Shown piece after piece: positions 21,596-30,143 of a DNA stretch of 40,140 bases. Source of the DNA: an uncultured beta proteobacterium. Lineage in GTDB: Bacteria; Pseudomonadota; Gammaproteobacteria; Burkholderiales; Burkholderiaceae_C. The stretch is taken from positions 1-40,140 of the forward strand of contig CAIMXF010000216.1 of assembly GCA_903845345.1 (NCBI GenBank), in the 5' to 3' direction. The translations under genes and the position numbers were made by a program. Every line of letters starts with the position of its first letter. Within the stretch, counting starts at the first letter, position 1. Below the pieces are notes generated by a model. That model was not told the DNA's origin. It saw only the letters and a list, made by a program, of their open reading frames with translations, and made no database searches.

Positions 21596-23263
21596 ATGGA
21601 ACTCGTCGTCCGCGCACTCCGTTGTCCCCCGCCCGATCAACCGCAGGCGATCAACGCGCGTTTCGGCGCGAATGGCGGACGCATCGGCCGCAGCAACACC
21701 TGTTCGCTGCCGCTGCCCAGCCCGGATCGCTACATCTCGCGCGAGCACCTCGAGATCCGCTGTCGCGACGGCAAGTACTCGCTGAAGGTGATCTCCAAGG
21801 TCAACGGCTGCAGCGTCAACGACAACGCGGTGCCGCCAGGCGCGGCGGTGGAACTGTCCAACGGCGACCGCATCCAGCTCGGCGACTACCTGCTGGTGGC
21901 CGAACTGCAGGCGACCTCGGGCGCCAAGGATCCGCTGGCCGCGTTCGGCTATTCCGCCAGCGCGCGCGCCGACAGCCTCGACATGATGGCCTCGCTCGCG
22001 CCCGCGCCGCCGCCCAGCGGCGCGCGCGATTCGCAGTTCGACACCTCGCCGAACTGGGCGCAGCCCGTCACGCAGCCTGCCGCGCGGCGCGCGCCGCCGC
22101 TGCCGCCGATGACGCATCAGAGCGAGAGCGATCCCAGCGCCACCGGGCTCCGCCAGATGCTCGATGCCGCGCCGTCGGCGTCGCGCGCGCGTCCCGCCGA
22201 CGCGCCGGCCAGCCGCGCGCCGGCGTTCGGCCGCGACGACAACGGCGCCAGCGCGCTCGACGCCTTCCTCGGCCTCGACGGCGGCCTGCTGGGCAAGCCG
22301 GCCGCCGGCGCGCCGATGAGCGACCAGGCGCAGAGCCTCTATCGGCAGCAGGACGTCAACGTGGCGATGCCCGCGCAGGGCAACAACACGCTGCCCGACG
22401 CGTTCGACGACGACATCTTCTCTGCGCTGGACAAGGATTTCGGCCCGCCGCGCACCGCGCCCGCGCGCCCGCCCGCGCCGGTGGCCCCGGTGCGAACCGC
22501 GGCGCCCGTGCCCAAGGCCGATCCGCTCGACCTCGACCTGATGGGCGACGCCGCTGCGCCGGTGCGCACCCAGGTCGTCGCGCCGCCGCGCGCCGCGGCT
22601 CAGCCGATGGCAGCGCCCGTCGCGGCGCCGGCGGCGAACGGCGGGGCGGCGGTCGACGGCGCGCAGGCGCTGGCGGTGCTGGCGCAGGCGCTCGAACTCG
22701 ACCCGGACGACCTCGACGCCGCGCACCCGATGGAGACGATCCGCATTGTCGGGGAACTGCTGAACCTCACCGTCAACGGGCTGTACCAGATGCTCGAGAT
22801 GCGCGCGCAGCTGAAGAACGAGCTGCGCATCGAGGATCGCACGATGATCGCCTCGCGCGAGAACAATCCGCTCAAGCACTCCGACTCCGCGCGCGACGCG
22901 CTGCGCTACCTCGTCGACGTGCGCCAGCATGGCAACAAGCTGTTCCTCCAGCCGTCCAAGGCGATCGGCGACGCCGTCAACGACGTCTGCGCGCACGAGG
23001 TCGCGGTGATGGCAGGCACGCGCGCCGCGCTGCAGGCGGCGCTGAAGATGTTCGCGCCCGACACCGTGGAGAAGCGCATCAAGAAGTCGGGGGCGCTCGA
23101 CAGCGTGATGCCCGCGCTGCACCGCGCCAAGTTGTGGGAGAGCTTCCTCGCGATGTACGGCGAGCTCGAGAAGGAAGCCGAGGATCATTTCGATCGCCTG
23201 CTGAACCAGGAATTCGCGCGCGCCTATGCCGAGCAGGGCAAGAAGCTGCGACGCAAGAAGTGA
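21596..23263 (+). CDS. tagH: T6SS-associated FHA domain protein TagH
   Basis: The protein has 555 residues. The N-terminal FHA domain (about 1-105) has the phosphothreonine-binding set: G31-R32, S48-R49-E50-H51 (in ISREHLEI) and N70-G71. A long Ala/Pro-rich, probably disordered middle part (about 130-370) links to the T6SS-specific TagH C-terminal domain (about 375-550), recognised by LKNELRIEDRTMIASRENNPLKHS and AVNDVCAHEVAVMAGTRAAL-like blocks. It should bind threonine-phosphorylated partners made by the kinase upstream and promote assembly of the secretion apparatus. The ATG at 21596 gives the FHA domain directly at the N terminus; an open frame further upstream codes nothing recognisable. 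A 7-bp hairpin (21500-21517) lies in the leader. Confidence 0.9.
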   Translation: MELVVRALRCPPPDQPQAINARFGANGGRIGRSNTCSLPLPSPDRYISREHLEIRCRDGKYSLKVISKVNGCSVNDNAVPPGAAVELSNGDRIQLGDYLLVAELQATSGAKDPLAAFGYSASARADSLDMMASLAPAPPPSGARDSQFDTSPNWAQPVTQPAARRAPPLPPMTHQSESDPSATGLRQMLDAAPSASRARPADAPASRAPAFGRDDNGASALDAFLGLDGGLLGKPAAGAPMSDQAQSLYRQQDVNVAMPAQGNNTLPDAFDDDIFSALDKDFGPPRTAPARPPAPVAPVRTAAPVPKADPLDLDLMGDAAAPVRTQVVAPPRAAAQPMAAPVAAPAANGGAAVDGAQALAVLAQALELDPDDLDAAHPMETIRIVGELLNLTVNGLYQMLEMRAQLKNELRIEDRTMIASRENNPLKHSDSARDALRYLVDVRQHGNKLFLQPSKAIGDAVNDVCAHEVAVMAGTRAALQAALKMFAPDTVEKRIKKSGALDSVMPALHRAKLWESFLAMYGELEKEAEDHFDRLLNQEFARAYAEQGKKLRRKK

Positions 23264-23371
23264 GCATGCCGGCGACGCGCCGCGCATTGCCGCGTCCTCG
23301 GTGCAGATGTTTCCGCCAGCCGTTTTTCCCGGCGACTCCCGTCGTCGCTTCCGGACGCAGCAAGGTGACTC

Positions 23372-24283
23372 ATGACGATCAGTTCCCGATCCGACCCTGC
23401 ATTCGATGCCGCCCGGCCGGCGGCGCGCGGTGGCGCGCGGTGGCCGGCATGGCTCGCGCTCGCGTTGCTGGCGGGTTGCGGCGCGGATCCGGCGCCGCCG
23501 CGCGCTGCCCCGCCGGATGACCCGCAGGCGCTGGCGGCCGATCTCAATGCGCGGCTCGACGCGCTGCAACGCCAGCCCCAGCCGGCCTCGGACGACGTGA
23601 TCGCCTCGCTCGAACGCACGCTGCGCGAACAGCGCGAGAAGCGGGCACGCGCCATCGTGGCGGCAGGCAACACGGGCGTCGTGCCGGCCGCTGCCTCGGC
23701 CGGCATCGCCGCGCCCAGCGTCACGATGCAGGCGCCCGCGGCGGCACCGGCGGCGGTCGCCGCGGCGTCGACGCCTTCCAGGCCGGTGCGCATGACCAGG
23801 GCGCAGGCGCGCGCGGCCTCTGCCGCCGCCGCGCGCCAGGCCGCGTTGGCCAAGCAGAACGCGCCCGTGGTGACCTCGCCACCCGCGCCGGCGCCCGACG
23901 TGCCGGTCGTCGCCGGCGCCACGGCGCTGCCGGCGATGCATCCGGTCGAACAGCCGCTGCCGCCGCCGATGGTCGTGCCCACCGCCGAGGCGGTCGTCGT
24001 CGGGCCGGTACGCACACCGATGTCGCGCACCACCGAGTCGCACCTGCCCGTCGAGGAACTGTACGCGCGGGCCCGCGAGCTGGAGGTGCAGTTGCAGGTG
24101 ATCCCCGCGATCGGCCTGTACCGCGAGGCGAGCCAGCGCGGACACGCGCCGTCGTCGCAACGCCTGATGGAACTCTATGCCGACGGCGCCCCCGGCGTCG
24201 CCCGCGACTACCGCGTCGCTGTTTTCTTCAAGGAGCGCGCCGTGCAGCAGGGGGCGTCTTTCGACCCCGTCTGGCGGCGCTGA
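23372..24283 (+). CDS. Lipoprotein with C-terminal Sel1-like repeat, T6SS regulatory locus
   Basis: The protein has 303 residues. A signal peptide ends in the lipobox LLAGC (Cys about 35), so the protein should be membrane-anchored in the periplasm. Residues about 50-95 form a short helical, charged segment. The middle (about 100-215) is Ala/Pro-rich linker. The C-terminal 80 residues look like Sel1/TPR repeats (AIGLYREASQRGHAPSSQRL, then DYRVAVFFKERAVQQG). AAGGTGA lies about 5 nt before the ATG. Its position between tagH and the phosphatase, and the similar Sel1-like end of the kinase, suggest an envelope partner of the kinase. It would be comparable in role, but not in visible sequence, to the Tag lipoproteins that act with PpkA in Pseudomonas. 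It is not TssJ-like. Confidence 0.75.
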   Translation: MTISSRSDPAFDAARPAARGGARWPAWLALALLAGCGADPAPPRAAPPDDPQALAADLNARLDALQRQPQPASDDVIASLERTLREQREKRARAIVAAGNTGVVPAAASAGIAAPSVTMQAPAAAPAAVAAASTPSRPVRMTRAQARAASAAAARQAALAKQNAPVVTSPPAPAPDVPVVAGATALPAMHPVEQPLPPPMVVPTAEAVVVGPVRTPMSRTTESHLPVEELYARARELEVQLQVIPAIGLYREASQRGHAPSSQRLMELYADGAPGVARDYRVAVFFKERAVQQGASFDPVWRR

Positions 24284-24284
24284 G

Positions 24285-25112
24285 ATGGCCACCCTGAGCA
24301 CCACGGCACCCCACTGCGAGATCGCCTCGCGCACCGATCCCGGCCGCGTGCGGTCCGCCAACGAGGACGCCGTGCGCTTCGACGCCAACCTCGGCCTGGC
24401 GATCCTCGCCGACGGCATGGGCGGCTACGCCGCGGGCGAAGTCGCCAGCCGCATGGCGGTCGACGAGATCTTCGACGAGCTGGCCTCCGCGCTGCCGCAC
24501 CTGCACGCGGAGCCGGTGTCGCCCGATCGCGCCGGCCTGCACGAGGACATGCGCTTCGCCGCGGCGCGCGCCAACTCCAGCATCATCGCGGCGGCCCGGC
24601 GCGAGCCCGACTACGAAGGCATGGGCTCGACGCTGGTCATCGCCGTCCTGATGCACGACCGCATGACCGTCGCCCATCTCGGCGACTCGCGCTGCTACCG
24701 CTGGCGCGCCGGCGTGCTCGAGCAGGTCACGCGCGACCACTGCTGGGTCGACGAGCAGATCGCGATGGGCGCGCTGTCGGTCGACGCGATCCTCGACACG
24801 CGCTACCGCAACATCGTCACACGCGCGCTGGGCATCGAGGACGAGATCGACCTCGAGGTGCATGACCACGAGGCGCTCGTCGGCGACATCTTCCTGCTGT
24901 GCTCCGACGGCCTGACCGACATGCTGGACGACGCCGCGATCGCCGCGCACCTGGCCGTGGCGAGGCCGCTCGGGGAGACGGCCTCGCTGCTGGTCGACGC
25001 GGCCAACGAGGCCGGCGGGCGCGACAACGTGTCGGCGGTGCTGGTGCAGGTCGGCACGCCGCAGTCCCCGGGCTGGGCGGCGCGCCTCGTGCGCCGGCTG
25101 CAGGGCGGCTGA
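24285..25112 (+). CDS. pppA: PP2C-family Ser/Thr phosphatase (PppA-like)
   Basis: The protein has 275 residues and is a complete bacterial PP2C domain. Metal-binding and signature motifs are present: RSANEDA (23-29), LADGMGGYAAGE (41-52, with D43 and G44), GSTL, AHLGDSRCYRW, CSDGLTDM (D208) and GGRDNVSAV (D247-N248). It is expected to remove phosphate from the threonines phosphorylated by the kinase upstream and so switch the T6SS off. The start at 24285 is one base after the stop of the lipoprotein gene, indicating tight co-translation; an earlier in-frame start lies inside that gene and is rejected. Length matches stand-alone PppA/Stp1 proteins (about 240-280). Confidence 0.93.
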   Translation: MATLSTTAPHCEIASRTDPGRVRSANEDAVRFDANLGLAILADGMGGYAAGEVASRMAVDEIFDELASALPHLHAEPVSPDRAGLHEDMRFAAARANSSIIAAARREPDYEGMGSTLVIAVLMHDRMTVAHLGDSRCYRWRAGVLEQVTRDHCWVDEQIAMGALSVDAILDTRYRNIVTRALGIEDEIDLEVHDHEALVGDIFLLCSDGLTDMLDDAAIAAHLAVARPLGETASLLVDAANEAGGRDNVSAVLVQVGTPQSPGWAARLVRRLQGG

Positions 25113-25339
25113 GCCGCGGCGTCGGCGCGCCGGCGACGGCCAGCCGCCATGCCCGGAGCGGCACGGCGCCGCCACGCGCGGCAAGCCCTGAAACGTGGGA
25201 ATTCGCCGAGCCCAACCGTCGCGTTTATGTGCTGCAATCGGTTCGGCACCGGGCGTCCTCGCCCGCTCGCCCGGCGTGGCGCGGCGTGGCGTGGCGGGGC
25301 GTCCGTGCCTGAACTGGAAGACTCTCGTGGGAGAACGCG

Positions 25340-27418
25340 ATGACCCGAATGCTTGAGATCTCGACCGAGGCGGGCGCCGATGCCTTCGTGGTGCAGCGTT
25401 TCAGCGGCCACGAGGAGCTCGGCCGGCTCTACCAGTACGAGCTCGAGCTCTTGTCCGAGCGCGGCGACATCACGGCCGAACAGTTGCTGGGCACCAATGC
25501 GACGGTCGGGCTCGAGCTTCCCGACAGCAAGGGCACGCGCTCCTTCAACGGCTATGTCACGCGCTTCACGGTGCAGGGCAAGATCTCCACGCCGGCGTTC
25601 AAGTCGAACGAGGGCTACCTGTACCTGGTCACGCTGAGCCCGGGGCTGTGGTTCCTCACGCGCTCGTCCAACAGCCGCATCTTCAGCGACATGGCCATCG
25701 GCGACGTCGTCATGAAGGTGCTGCAGGCCGACTCGCTGATGACGGCCACCAACAACGCGACCGACACCGAGACGCGCAACTACATCGCGCAGTACCGCGA
25801 GACCGACTTCAACTTCGTCAGCCGACTGGCGGAGCACGCCGGCATCTACTACTACTTCACCCACACCGACGGCGCCCACGAGATGGTGCTGCTGGACAAG
25901 TCCAGCGACCACCAGGCCACGCCCAACCTGTCCGAGCTGAAGATGATCGGCAGCGGCACGCAGTTCGGTACGCTCGATTCGCTGCGTCTCGTCTCCGAGG
26001 TGCAGCCCGGCGCGTACTCCACCGGCGACTACAACTACGCCACGCCCAACACGCAGCTTGCGGCGGTCGACTCGAATCCGGCATCGCACGACAACGCGGG
26101 CTTCGAGATCTTCGACCATCCCATCGAGACCACCACCAGCGCGTTCGTCACCACCTACGCGAAGATCCGCTCCGAGGAGCTCGCGTGCCGCTACGCGGTG
26201 GTGCGCGGCAGCGGCACCGAGCGCTCGCTGCAGGTCGGCTTCAAGGTGACCGTCAGCGGCCACACGGTCGATTCGATGAACAAGGAGTACATGGTCGTCT
26301 CGCACTCGTTCGCGGGCGTCAACGGCCTGGCGGCGACCGGCGGCAGTTCGCCGTCGACGTTCCATTCCGAGTTCGAGGCCATCCCGTCGGCCACGCAGTT
26401 CCGCGCCGCCCGCGTCGTTCCCAAGCCGACGATCGCCGGCACGCAGACGGCGCTGGTCGTCGCCGACTTCCGCAACGACACCGACGCCAGCACCGGCGGC
26501 AACCTCGGCCGCGTGAAGGTGCAGTTCTTCTGGGATCGCTACGGCACGCCGTCGTGCTGGGCGCGCGTGTCGACGCCCTGGGCCGGCAAGGGATACGGCT
26601 TCCAGAACATGCCGCGCATCGGCGAGGAGGTGCTGGTGCAGTTCCTCGAGGGCGATCCCGATCGTCCGGTGGTGATCGGCCGCGTCCACAACGCCGAGAA
26701 CACGCCGCCGTTCAAGCTGCCCGCCGCCGCGCCCTTCACCGGCCTGAAGACGCTCAGCATCGATCCCAGCGGCAAGAGCGTGGCCGGCAAGTGGAACGAG
26801 CTGCGCTTCGACGACACCGAAGGCGCCGAGCAGATCTACCTGCAGGCGCAGTTCAACTTCGACCGCCGCGTGCTCAACGACGACAAGACCTGGGTGGGCA
26901 ACGAGTCGCACTACTACGTCAAGTCCGACGCCTACGCCAAGTTCGACGCCGACCACCACGTGCAGACCACGGGCGACCACAACGAGAGCATCGGCGGCAA
27001 GCTCTCGATGAACGTGACGTCGGACATCCACGTCAAGAGCGGCACCAAGTTCCTCCTCGACGGCGGCGACGAGGTGCACCTGAAGGCCTCCAAGAAGATC
27101 GTCATCGAATCGGACACCATGGTGTCGCTGGTGTGCGGCGGCAACTTCGTGACGCTCAGCCAGTCCGGGGTCGACATCAAGGGCACGATGGTCAACGTCA
27201 ACGGCGGCGGCAGCGCGGGCGACGGCAGCGACATCTCGCCGCAGCCGCCCAAGGACGGCAAGGACGCGATGACCAGCGACGGCGGCGCGCCCATCGACGC
27301 GCCGACCGCGCCTACCGCGCCCACTGCTTTCTCGCCGAAGGCGAGCAGCTTCAAGCTGGCGGCGGCCACCGGCGCCGCGTTCGTGTCCTCGTCCTGCCCC
27401 GGCGTGCCGGTGTCCTGA
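25340..27418 (+). CDS. vgrG: T6SS spike protein VgrG
   Basis: The protein has 692 residues. The gp27-like N-terminal base (about 1-390) has the typical start (VVQRFSGHEELGRLYQYELE), the YRETDFNFVSRLAEHAGIYYYF block and the EYMVVSHSF region. The OB-fold/gp5 region follows (GRVKVQFFWDRYG, then PRIGEEVLVQFLEGDPDRPV). A gp5C-like triple-stranded beta-prism (about 500-620) has DHHVQTTGDHNESIGG and SDIHVKSG repeats. The last 70 residues form a Gly/Pro/Ala-rich extension with two cysteines and no recognisable toxin domain. VgrG trimers form the puncturing spike on the Hcp tube. The gene opens the spike module (vgrG, PAAR-like, DUF4123). A 227-nt leader holds short GGCGTGGC direct repeats (25273-25301) but no clear promoter. 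Confidence 0.95.
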   Translation: MTRMLEISTEAGADAFVVQRFSGHEELGRLYQYELELLSERGDITAEQLLGTNATVGLELPDSKGTRSFNGYVTRFTVQGKISTPAFKSNEGYLYLVTLSPGLWFLTRSSNSRIFSDMAIGDVVMKVLQADSLMTATNNATDTETRNYIAQYRETDFNFVSRLAEHAGIYYYFTHTDGAHEMVLLDKSSDHQATPNLSELKMIGSGTQFGTLDSLRLVSEVQPGAYSTGDYNYATPNTQLAAVDSNPASHDNAGFEIFDHPIETTTSAFVTTYAKIRSEELACRYAVVRGSGTERSLQVGFKVTVSGHTVDSMNKEYMVVSHSFAGVNGLAATGGSSPSTFHSEFEAIPSATQFRAARVVPKPTIAGTQTALVVADFRNDTDASTGGNLGRVKVQFFWDRYGTPSCWARVSTPWAGKGYGFQNMPRIGEEVLVQFLEGDPDRPVVIGRVHNAENTPPFKLPAAAPFTGLKTLSIDPSGKSVAGKWNELRFDDTEGAEQIYLQAQFNFDRRVLNDDKTWVGNESHYYVKSDAYAKFDADHHVQTTGDHNESIGGKLSMNVTSDIHVKSGTKFLLDGGDEVHLKASKKIVIESDTMVSLVCGGNFVTLSQSGVDIKGTMVNVNGGGSAGDGSDISPQPPKDGKDAMTSDGGAPIDAPTAPTAPTAFSPKASSFKLAAATGAAFVSSSCPGVPVS

Positions 27419-27469
27419 CGCGCGCCCGAGCAGCGACGAACCCCGGCGAGAGCGACTGAGGAGAATCCG

Positions 27470-27859
27470 ATGCCCAATCATGTCTGTCACGGCGCGATGC
27501 TCAAATGCGCCATGGGAATGGCGCCGAGCAGCCTGGTGGTGCTGCCGATGAACATGCAGATGACGTCCAACGTGCCCGCGGCGAACATCATGGACCACAT
27601 CCCGATGGTCAACATCATGCCGTTCGGGATGTGCCAGTCGCCGTCCAATCCGATGGTGGCGGCCGCCACCGCGGCGGCGCTGGGCGTGCTCACGCCGATG
27701 CCCTGCATTCCGCTGACGCCGTCGCCGTGGGCGCCGGGCGCGCCGACGGTCACGCTCGCGAACCAGCCCGCGCTGGACAAGAGCTCGATGCTGAACTGCA
27801 ACTGGGCCGGCGTGATCACGATCGAGCAAGAAGGCCAGATGACGCACACGATTCCCTGA
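27470..27859 (+). CDS. PAAR-like spike-tip protein (DUF4280)
   Basis: This 129-residue protein looks like the DUF4280/PAAR-like family, predicted to sharpen the VgrG tip and carry cargo. It starts MPNHVCHGAMLKCAMG, is rich in Met, Pro and Ala, and contains five cysteines (two near the N terminus, then in GMCQ, MPCIP and LNCNW). These could bind a metal as in PAAR proteins. GAGGAGA lies 6 nt before the ATG. It lies 51 nt after vgrG and 13 nt before the DUF4123 gene, the usual order of a spike-loading module. Confidence 0.85.
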   Translation: MPNHVCHGAMLKCAMGMAPSSLVVLPMNMQMTSNVPAANIMDHIPMVNIMPFGMCQSPSNPMVAAATAAALGVLTPMPCIPLTPSPWAPGAPTVTLANQPALDKSSMLNCNWAGVITIEQEGQMTHTIP

Positions 27860-27872
27860 CGCACAGGAACCC

Positions 27873-28412
27873 ATGTCCGAACGTTCCCTCCCGATGCCGC
27901 CGGCCGTCCAGACGCGCCTGTGGCAGGAAGCCGGCGACATGCCGGCCTACGTGATCCTCGACGGCGCGCAGAACCCGAGCCTGCTGGGGGCGCTGCACGC
28001 CGACCACGCGCCGCCGTGGCGTTGCCTGTTCACCGGCCAGCTCGAGCCGGACATGGCCACGGTGGCGCCGTATCTCGTCGAGCTCGAACACAGCTCCGCC
28101 TTCACTCGCCGCCTGCTGGCCGAAGGCTGGGGGCAGAACTGGGGCGTGTTCCTCACGAGCCAGCTCGCGTTGCCGGCGCTGTGGCGCCATGTGCGCCAGC
28201 AGGTGCATGTGTACGGGCCGAACATGGAATCGCTGTTCTTCCGTTTCTACGATCCCCGGGTGATGCGCAACTACCTGCCCAAGTGTCCGCCCGAGCAACT
28301 GCCCGTCTTCTTCGGGCCGGTGGACTTCTACATCGCCGAAGGCGAAGAGCCGGCGCGCGCCCACGCGTGGTCGCTCGCCGACGGGCGACTGGTCGCCCAC
28401 AGCGTCGGCTGA
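27873..28412 (+). CDS. DUF4123 T6SS effector adaptor/chaperone (Tap/TEC)
   Basis: This 179-residue protein matches DUF4123 by pattern: the opening AYVILDGAQNPSLL block, the central LFTGQLEPDMATVAPYLVEL, a Trp-Gly-x-x-Trp-Gly element, and FFRFYDPRVMRNYLP followed by FFGPVDFYIA. DUF4123 proteins bind a specific effector and load it on the cognate VgrG. Here the gene lies directly behind vgrG and the PAAR-like gene, but the next gene is a sheath-like protein and not a recognisable toxin, so the cargo is unclear. No signal peptide or membrane segment is visible, consistent with a cytoplasmic chaperone. Confidence 0.88.
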   Translation: MSERSLPMPPAVQTRLWQEAGDMPAYVILDGAQNPSLLGALHADHAPPWRCLFTGQLEPDMATVAPYLVELEHSSAFTRRLLAEGWGQNWGVFLTSQLALPALWRHVRQQVHVYGPNMESLFFRFYDPRVMRNYLPKCPPEQLPVFFGPVDFYIAEGEEPARAHAWSLADGRLVAHSVG

Positions 28413-28436
28413 ACCATCGAACGCAGGAGCGCCGCC

Positions 28437-29879
28437 ATGCCGTCATCCATCGAACTGAACATCGGGCACGTGCCCTCGCCGCGCCGCCGGCAACAGGCCG
28501 ACGACGGCGACGCGCCGCCGTTCCGCGTCGTGGTGCTGGGCGACTTCTCGGGGCGCCCGCGCCCGGAGCGCGGGCCGCTGGCCGAACGCCAGCCGGTGCG
28601 CGTGGACATCGACAACTTCGAGAGCGTGTTCGCGCGCATCGCGCCGCTCGCGGAGGTCGCCGGCCTGCAGGACAAGCTCGGCATCGCGCTGCGCATCAAG
28701 CTCGAGACGATGGAGGAGTTCTCGGCCGATGCGGTGCTTGCGCGCCTGCCCGCGCAGGCGCTGGCACGCGCGGCCGCGCCGGTGAGCGCGCCGCCTGCGC
28801 CCACGGGCGAGGCCGACGCGGAAGACGCCGACGCGATCATGAAGCGCCTGCTCGGTGGCAGCCTGCCCGCCGGCGCGCCTGCGCTGGCCGCGGCGCCCGC
28901 GCCCGTGCCCGTGCCCGCCAAGGCTGACGCCGTCGTCGACCGCTTCATCCGCCAGCTGGTCGGCGAACACATCGCCCCGCCGGTGCCGGCCGCCGCGCCT
29001 GGCGCCAACGATGCCGCCGCGGCGCTGCTGCGCCACGTGCTGCGCGATCCGGCGTGGCGCCGCCTGGAGTCCGCATGGCGCGCCGTCGACCGCTTCGTGC
29101 GCGAGCTGGACATGGCCGACGGCGACGTGCGCCTCGAGCTGCTCGATTGCCGCGCGGACGAACTGCTGGTCGACCTCGGCGCGGCGGCTGGCGATCCGGC
29201 GCACGCGACACTCGCGTCGCTGCTCGAAGGCGACGGTCGTGGCTGCGACATCCTCGTGAGCCTGGAGGAATTCGGACCCAGCCTGGCGGAGTTGTCCTTG
29301 CTTGGCGGGCTCGCCGCGGTCGCGGCGGCGCAGGGCGCCGTGCTGCTCGCCGGCGCCGCGCCGTCGCTCGCCGCGGTGGCTGCCAGCGACGACGCCCAGG
29401 TGCTCGCGTCCGACGAATCGCGCGTGTGGCGCGCGCTGCGCGAGAGCGCGCTCGCGCAGCGCGTGGGCCTCACCTTTCCGCGCCTGCTCGCGCGCCTGCC
29501 GTACGGGCCGCGGCACGATCCGGTCTCGGCGTTCCCGTTCGACGAACTCGCCGACGCCTCGGCCGCGACGCTGCACGACCAGCTGGTCTGGCGCAGCGCT
29601 GCGCTCGACGCGGCGTTGCTTCTGGCCCAGGGCCACGCCGACGGCGGCGTCGAATCGCGCGTGCAGCTGGAAGACCTGCCTGCCTTCATCGATCGCAGCG
29701 GCGACGAGCCGCGCCTGCAGGCGGTGGCCGAGGCCTATCTCGGCGAGCGCGACGTCGGCATGCTGCAGAAGGCCGGCCTGATCACGCTGCAAAGCGATCG
29801 GCGCTTGCCCAATGCCCGGGTCTCGGGCTGGCAGTCGATCGCCGCGGGCGGCGGCGATTTGGCCGGCAGCTGGCGCTGA
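28437..29879 (+). CDS. Fused TssB-like/TssC-like sheath paralogue, T6SS-associated
   Basis: This 480-residue protein joins two sheath modules. Residues about 28-105 resemble the N-terminal half of TssB (VVLGDFSGRPRPE, VDIDNFESVFARI and LETMEEFSADAVLARLP align with the window's own TssB). A linker rich in Ala and Pro follows (about 110-195). Residues about 196-480 resemble TssC: LRDPAWRRLESAWRAVDRFV, then WRALRESALAQRVGLTFPRL and LARLPYGPRHDPVSAFPFDE, then GERDVGMLQKAGLITL. It stops where TssC residue 380 or so would be and lacks the rest of the sheath domain. True tssB and tssC are present downstream, so this is an additional, divergent copy. Annotation pipelines may call it a sheath large subunit or ImpC-like protein. 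A role in sheath or baseplate assembly is inference. Confidence 0.8.
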   Translation: MPSSIELNIGHVPSPRRRQQADDGDAPPFRVVVLGDFSGRPRPERGPLAERQPVRVDIDNFESVFARIAPLAEVAGLQDKLGIALRIKLETMEEFSADAVLARLPAQALARAAAPVSAPPAPTGEADAEDADAIMKRLLGGSLPAGAPALAAAPAPVPVPAKADAVVDRFIRQLVGEHIAPPVPAAAPGANDAAAALLRHVLRDPAWRRLESAWRAVDRFVRELDMADGDVRLELLDCRADELLVDLGAAAGDPAHATLASLLEGDGRGCDILVSLEEFGPSLAELSLLGGLAAVAAAQGAVLLAGAAPSLAAVAASDDAQVLASDESRVWRALRESALAQRVGLTFPRLLARLPYGPRHDPVSAFPFDELADASAATLHDQLVWRSAALDAALLLAQGHADGGVESRVQLEDLPAFIDRSGDEPRLQAVAEAYLGERDVGMLQKAGLITLQSDRRLPNARVSGWQSIAAGGGDLAGSWR

Positions 29880-30027
29880 GCCGCCGCGTGCACATGCCCC
29901 GCAAGCGGGCGCGGAGCCGATGCGGCGGGCGTACCGAGGGCGCCGGGTGGTGTCCGATCGACTATGCGACAACGCTCCGAAAAGTCAATCCTGCGACCGG
30001 TGTCCACGAGGGCGGAAAGTCGGGTTT

Positions 30028-30038
30028 CATACCCTCGG
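30028..30038 (+). promoter_or_regulatory. Shared 11-mer CATACCCTCGG upstream of tssK
   Basis: CATACCCTCGG lies 105 nt before the tssK start, in a 264-nt gene-free gap that is less GC-rich than its surroundings. The same 11 bases occur 98 nt before tssA (37064-37074). This may be part of a promoter or an operator common to both operon heads. No standard -35/-10 pair could be fitted to both. The rest of the gap (29880-30143) shows nothing else assignable. Confidence 0.3.
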
Positions 30039-30143
30039 CGAGCCGAATGAATGCGTGTACATTTGCTGCGGCCCCGCGACGTTCCGGGTCGACAACATGA
30101 ACCCGTGCGCCGTTCTTGCGCCGGTTCTCACGACAAGAAGAGC

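Noticed and set aside
23372-24283. Calling this lipoprotein TssJ
   Set aside because: TssJ is a compact beta-sandwich of about 150 residues. This protein is Ala/Pro-rich with helical Sel1-like repeats.
25273-25301. Short GGCGTGGC direct repeats before vgrG
   Set aside because: They are a simple GC-rich sequence of about 30 bases with no protein-binding or structural signature, probably composition-driven.
24803-27940. Antisense open frame of about 1,045 codons across the phosphatase, vgrG and PAAR-like genes
   Set aside because: It lies wholly opposite clear genes, with no ribosome-binding site or recognisable domain.
28437-29879. Calling this gene tssC or a degraded tssC pseudogene
   Set aside because: The frame is intact, the N-terminal half is TssB-like, and a complete-looking tssC begins downstream. 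A fused paralogue explains the sequence better.
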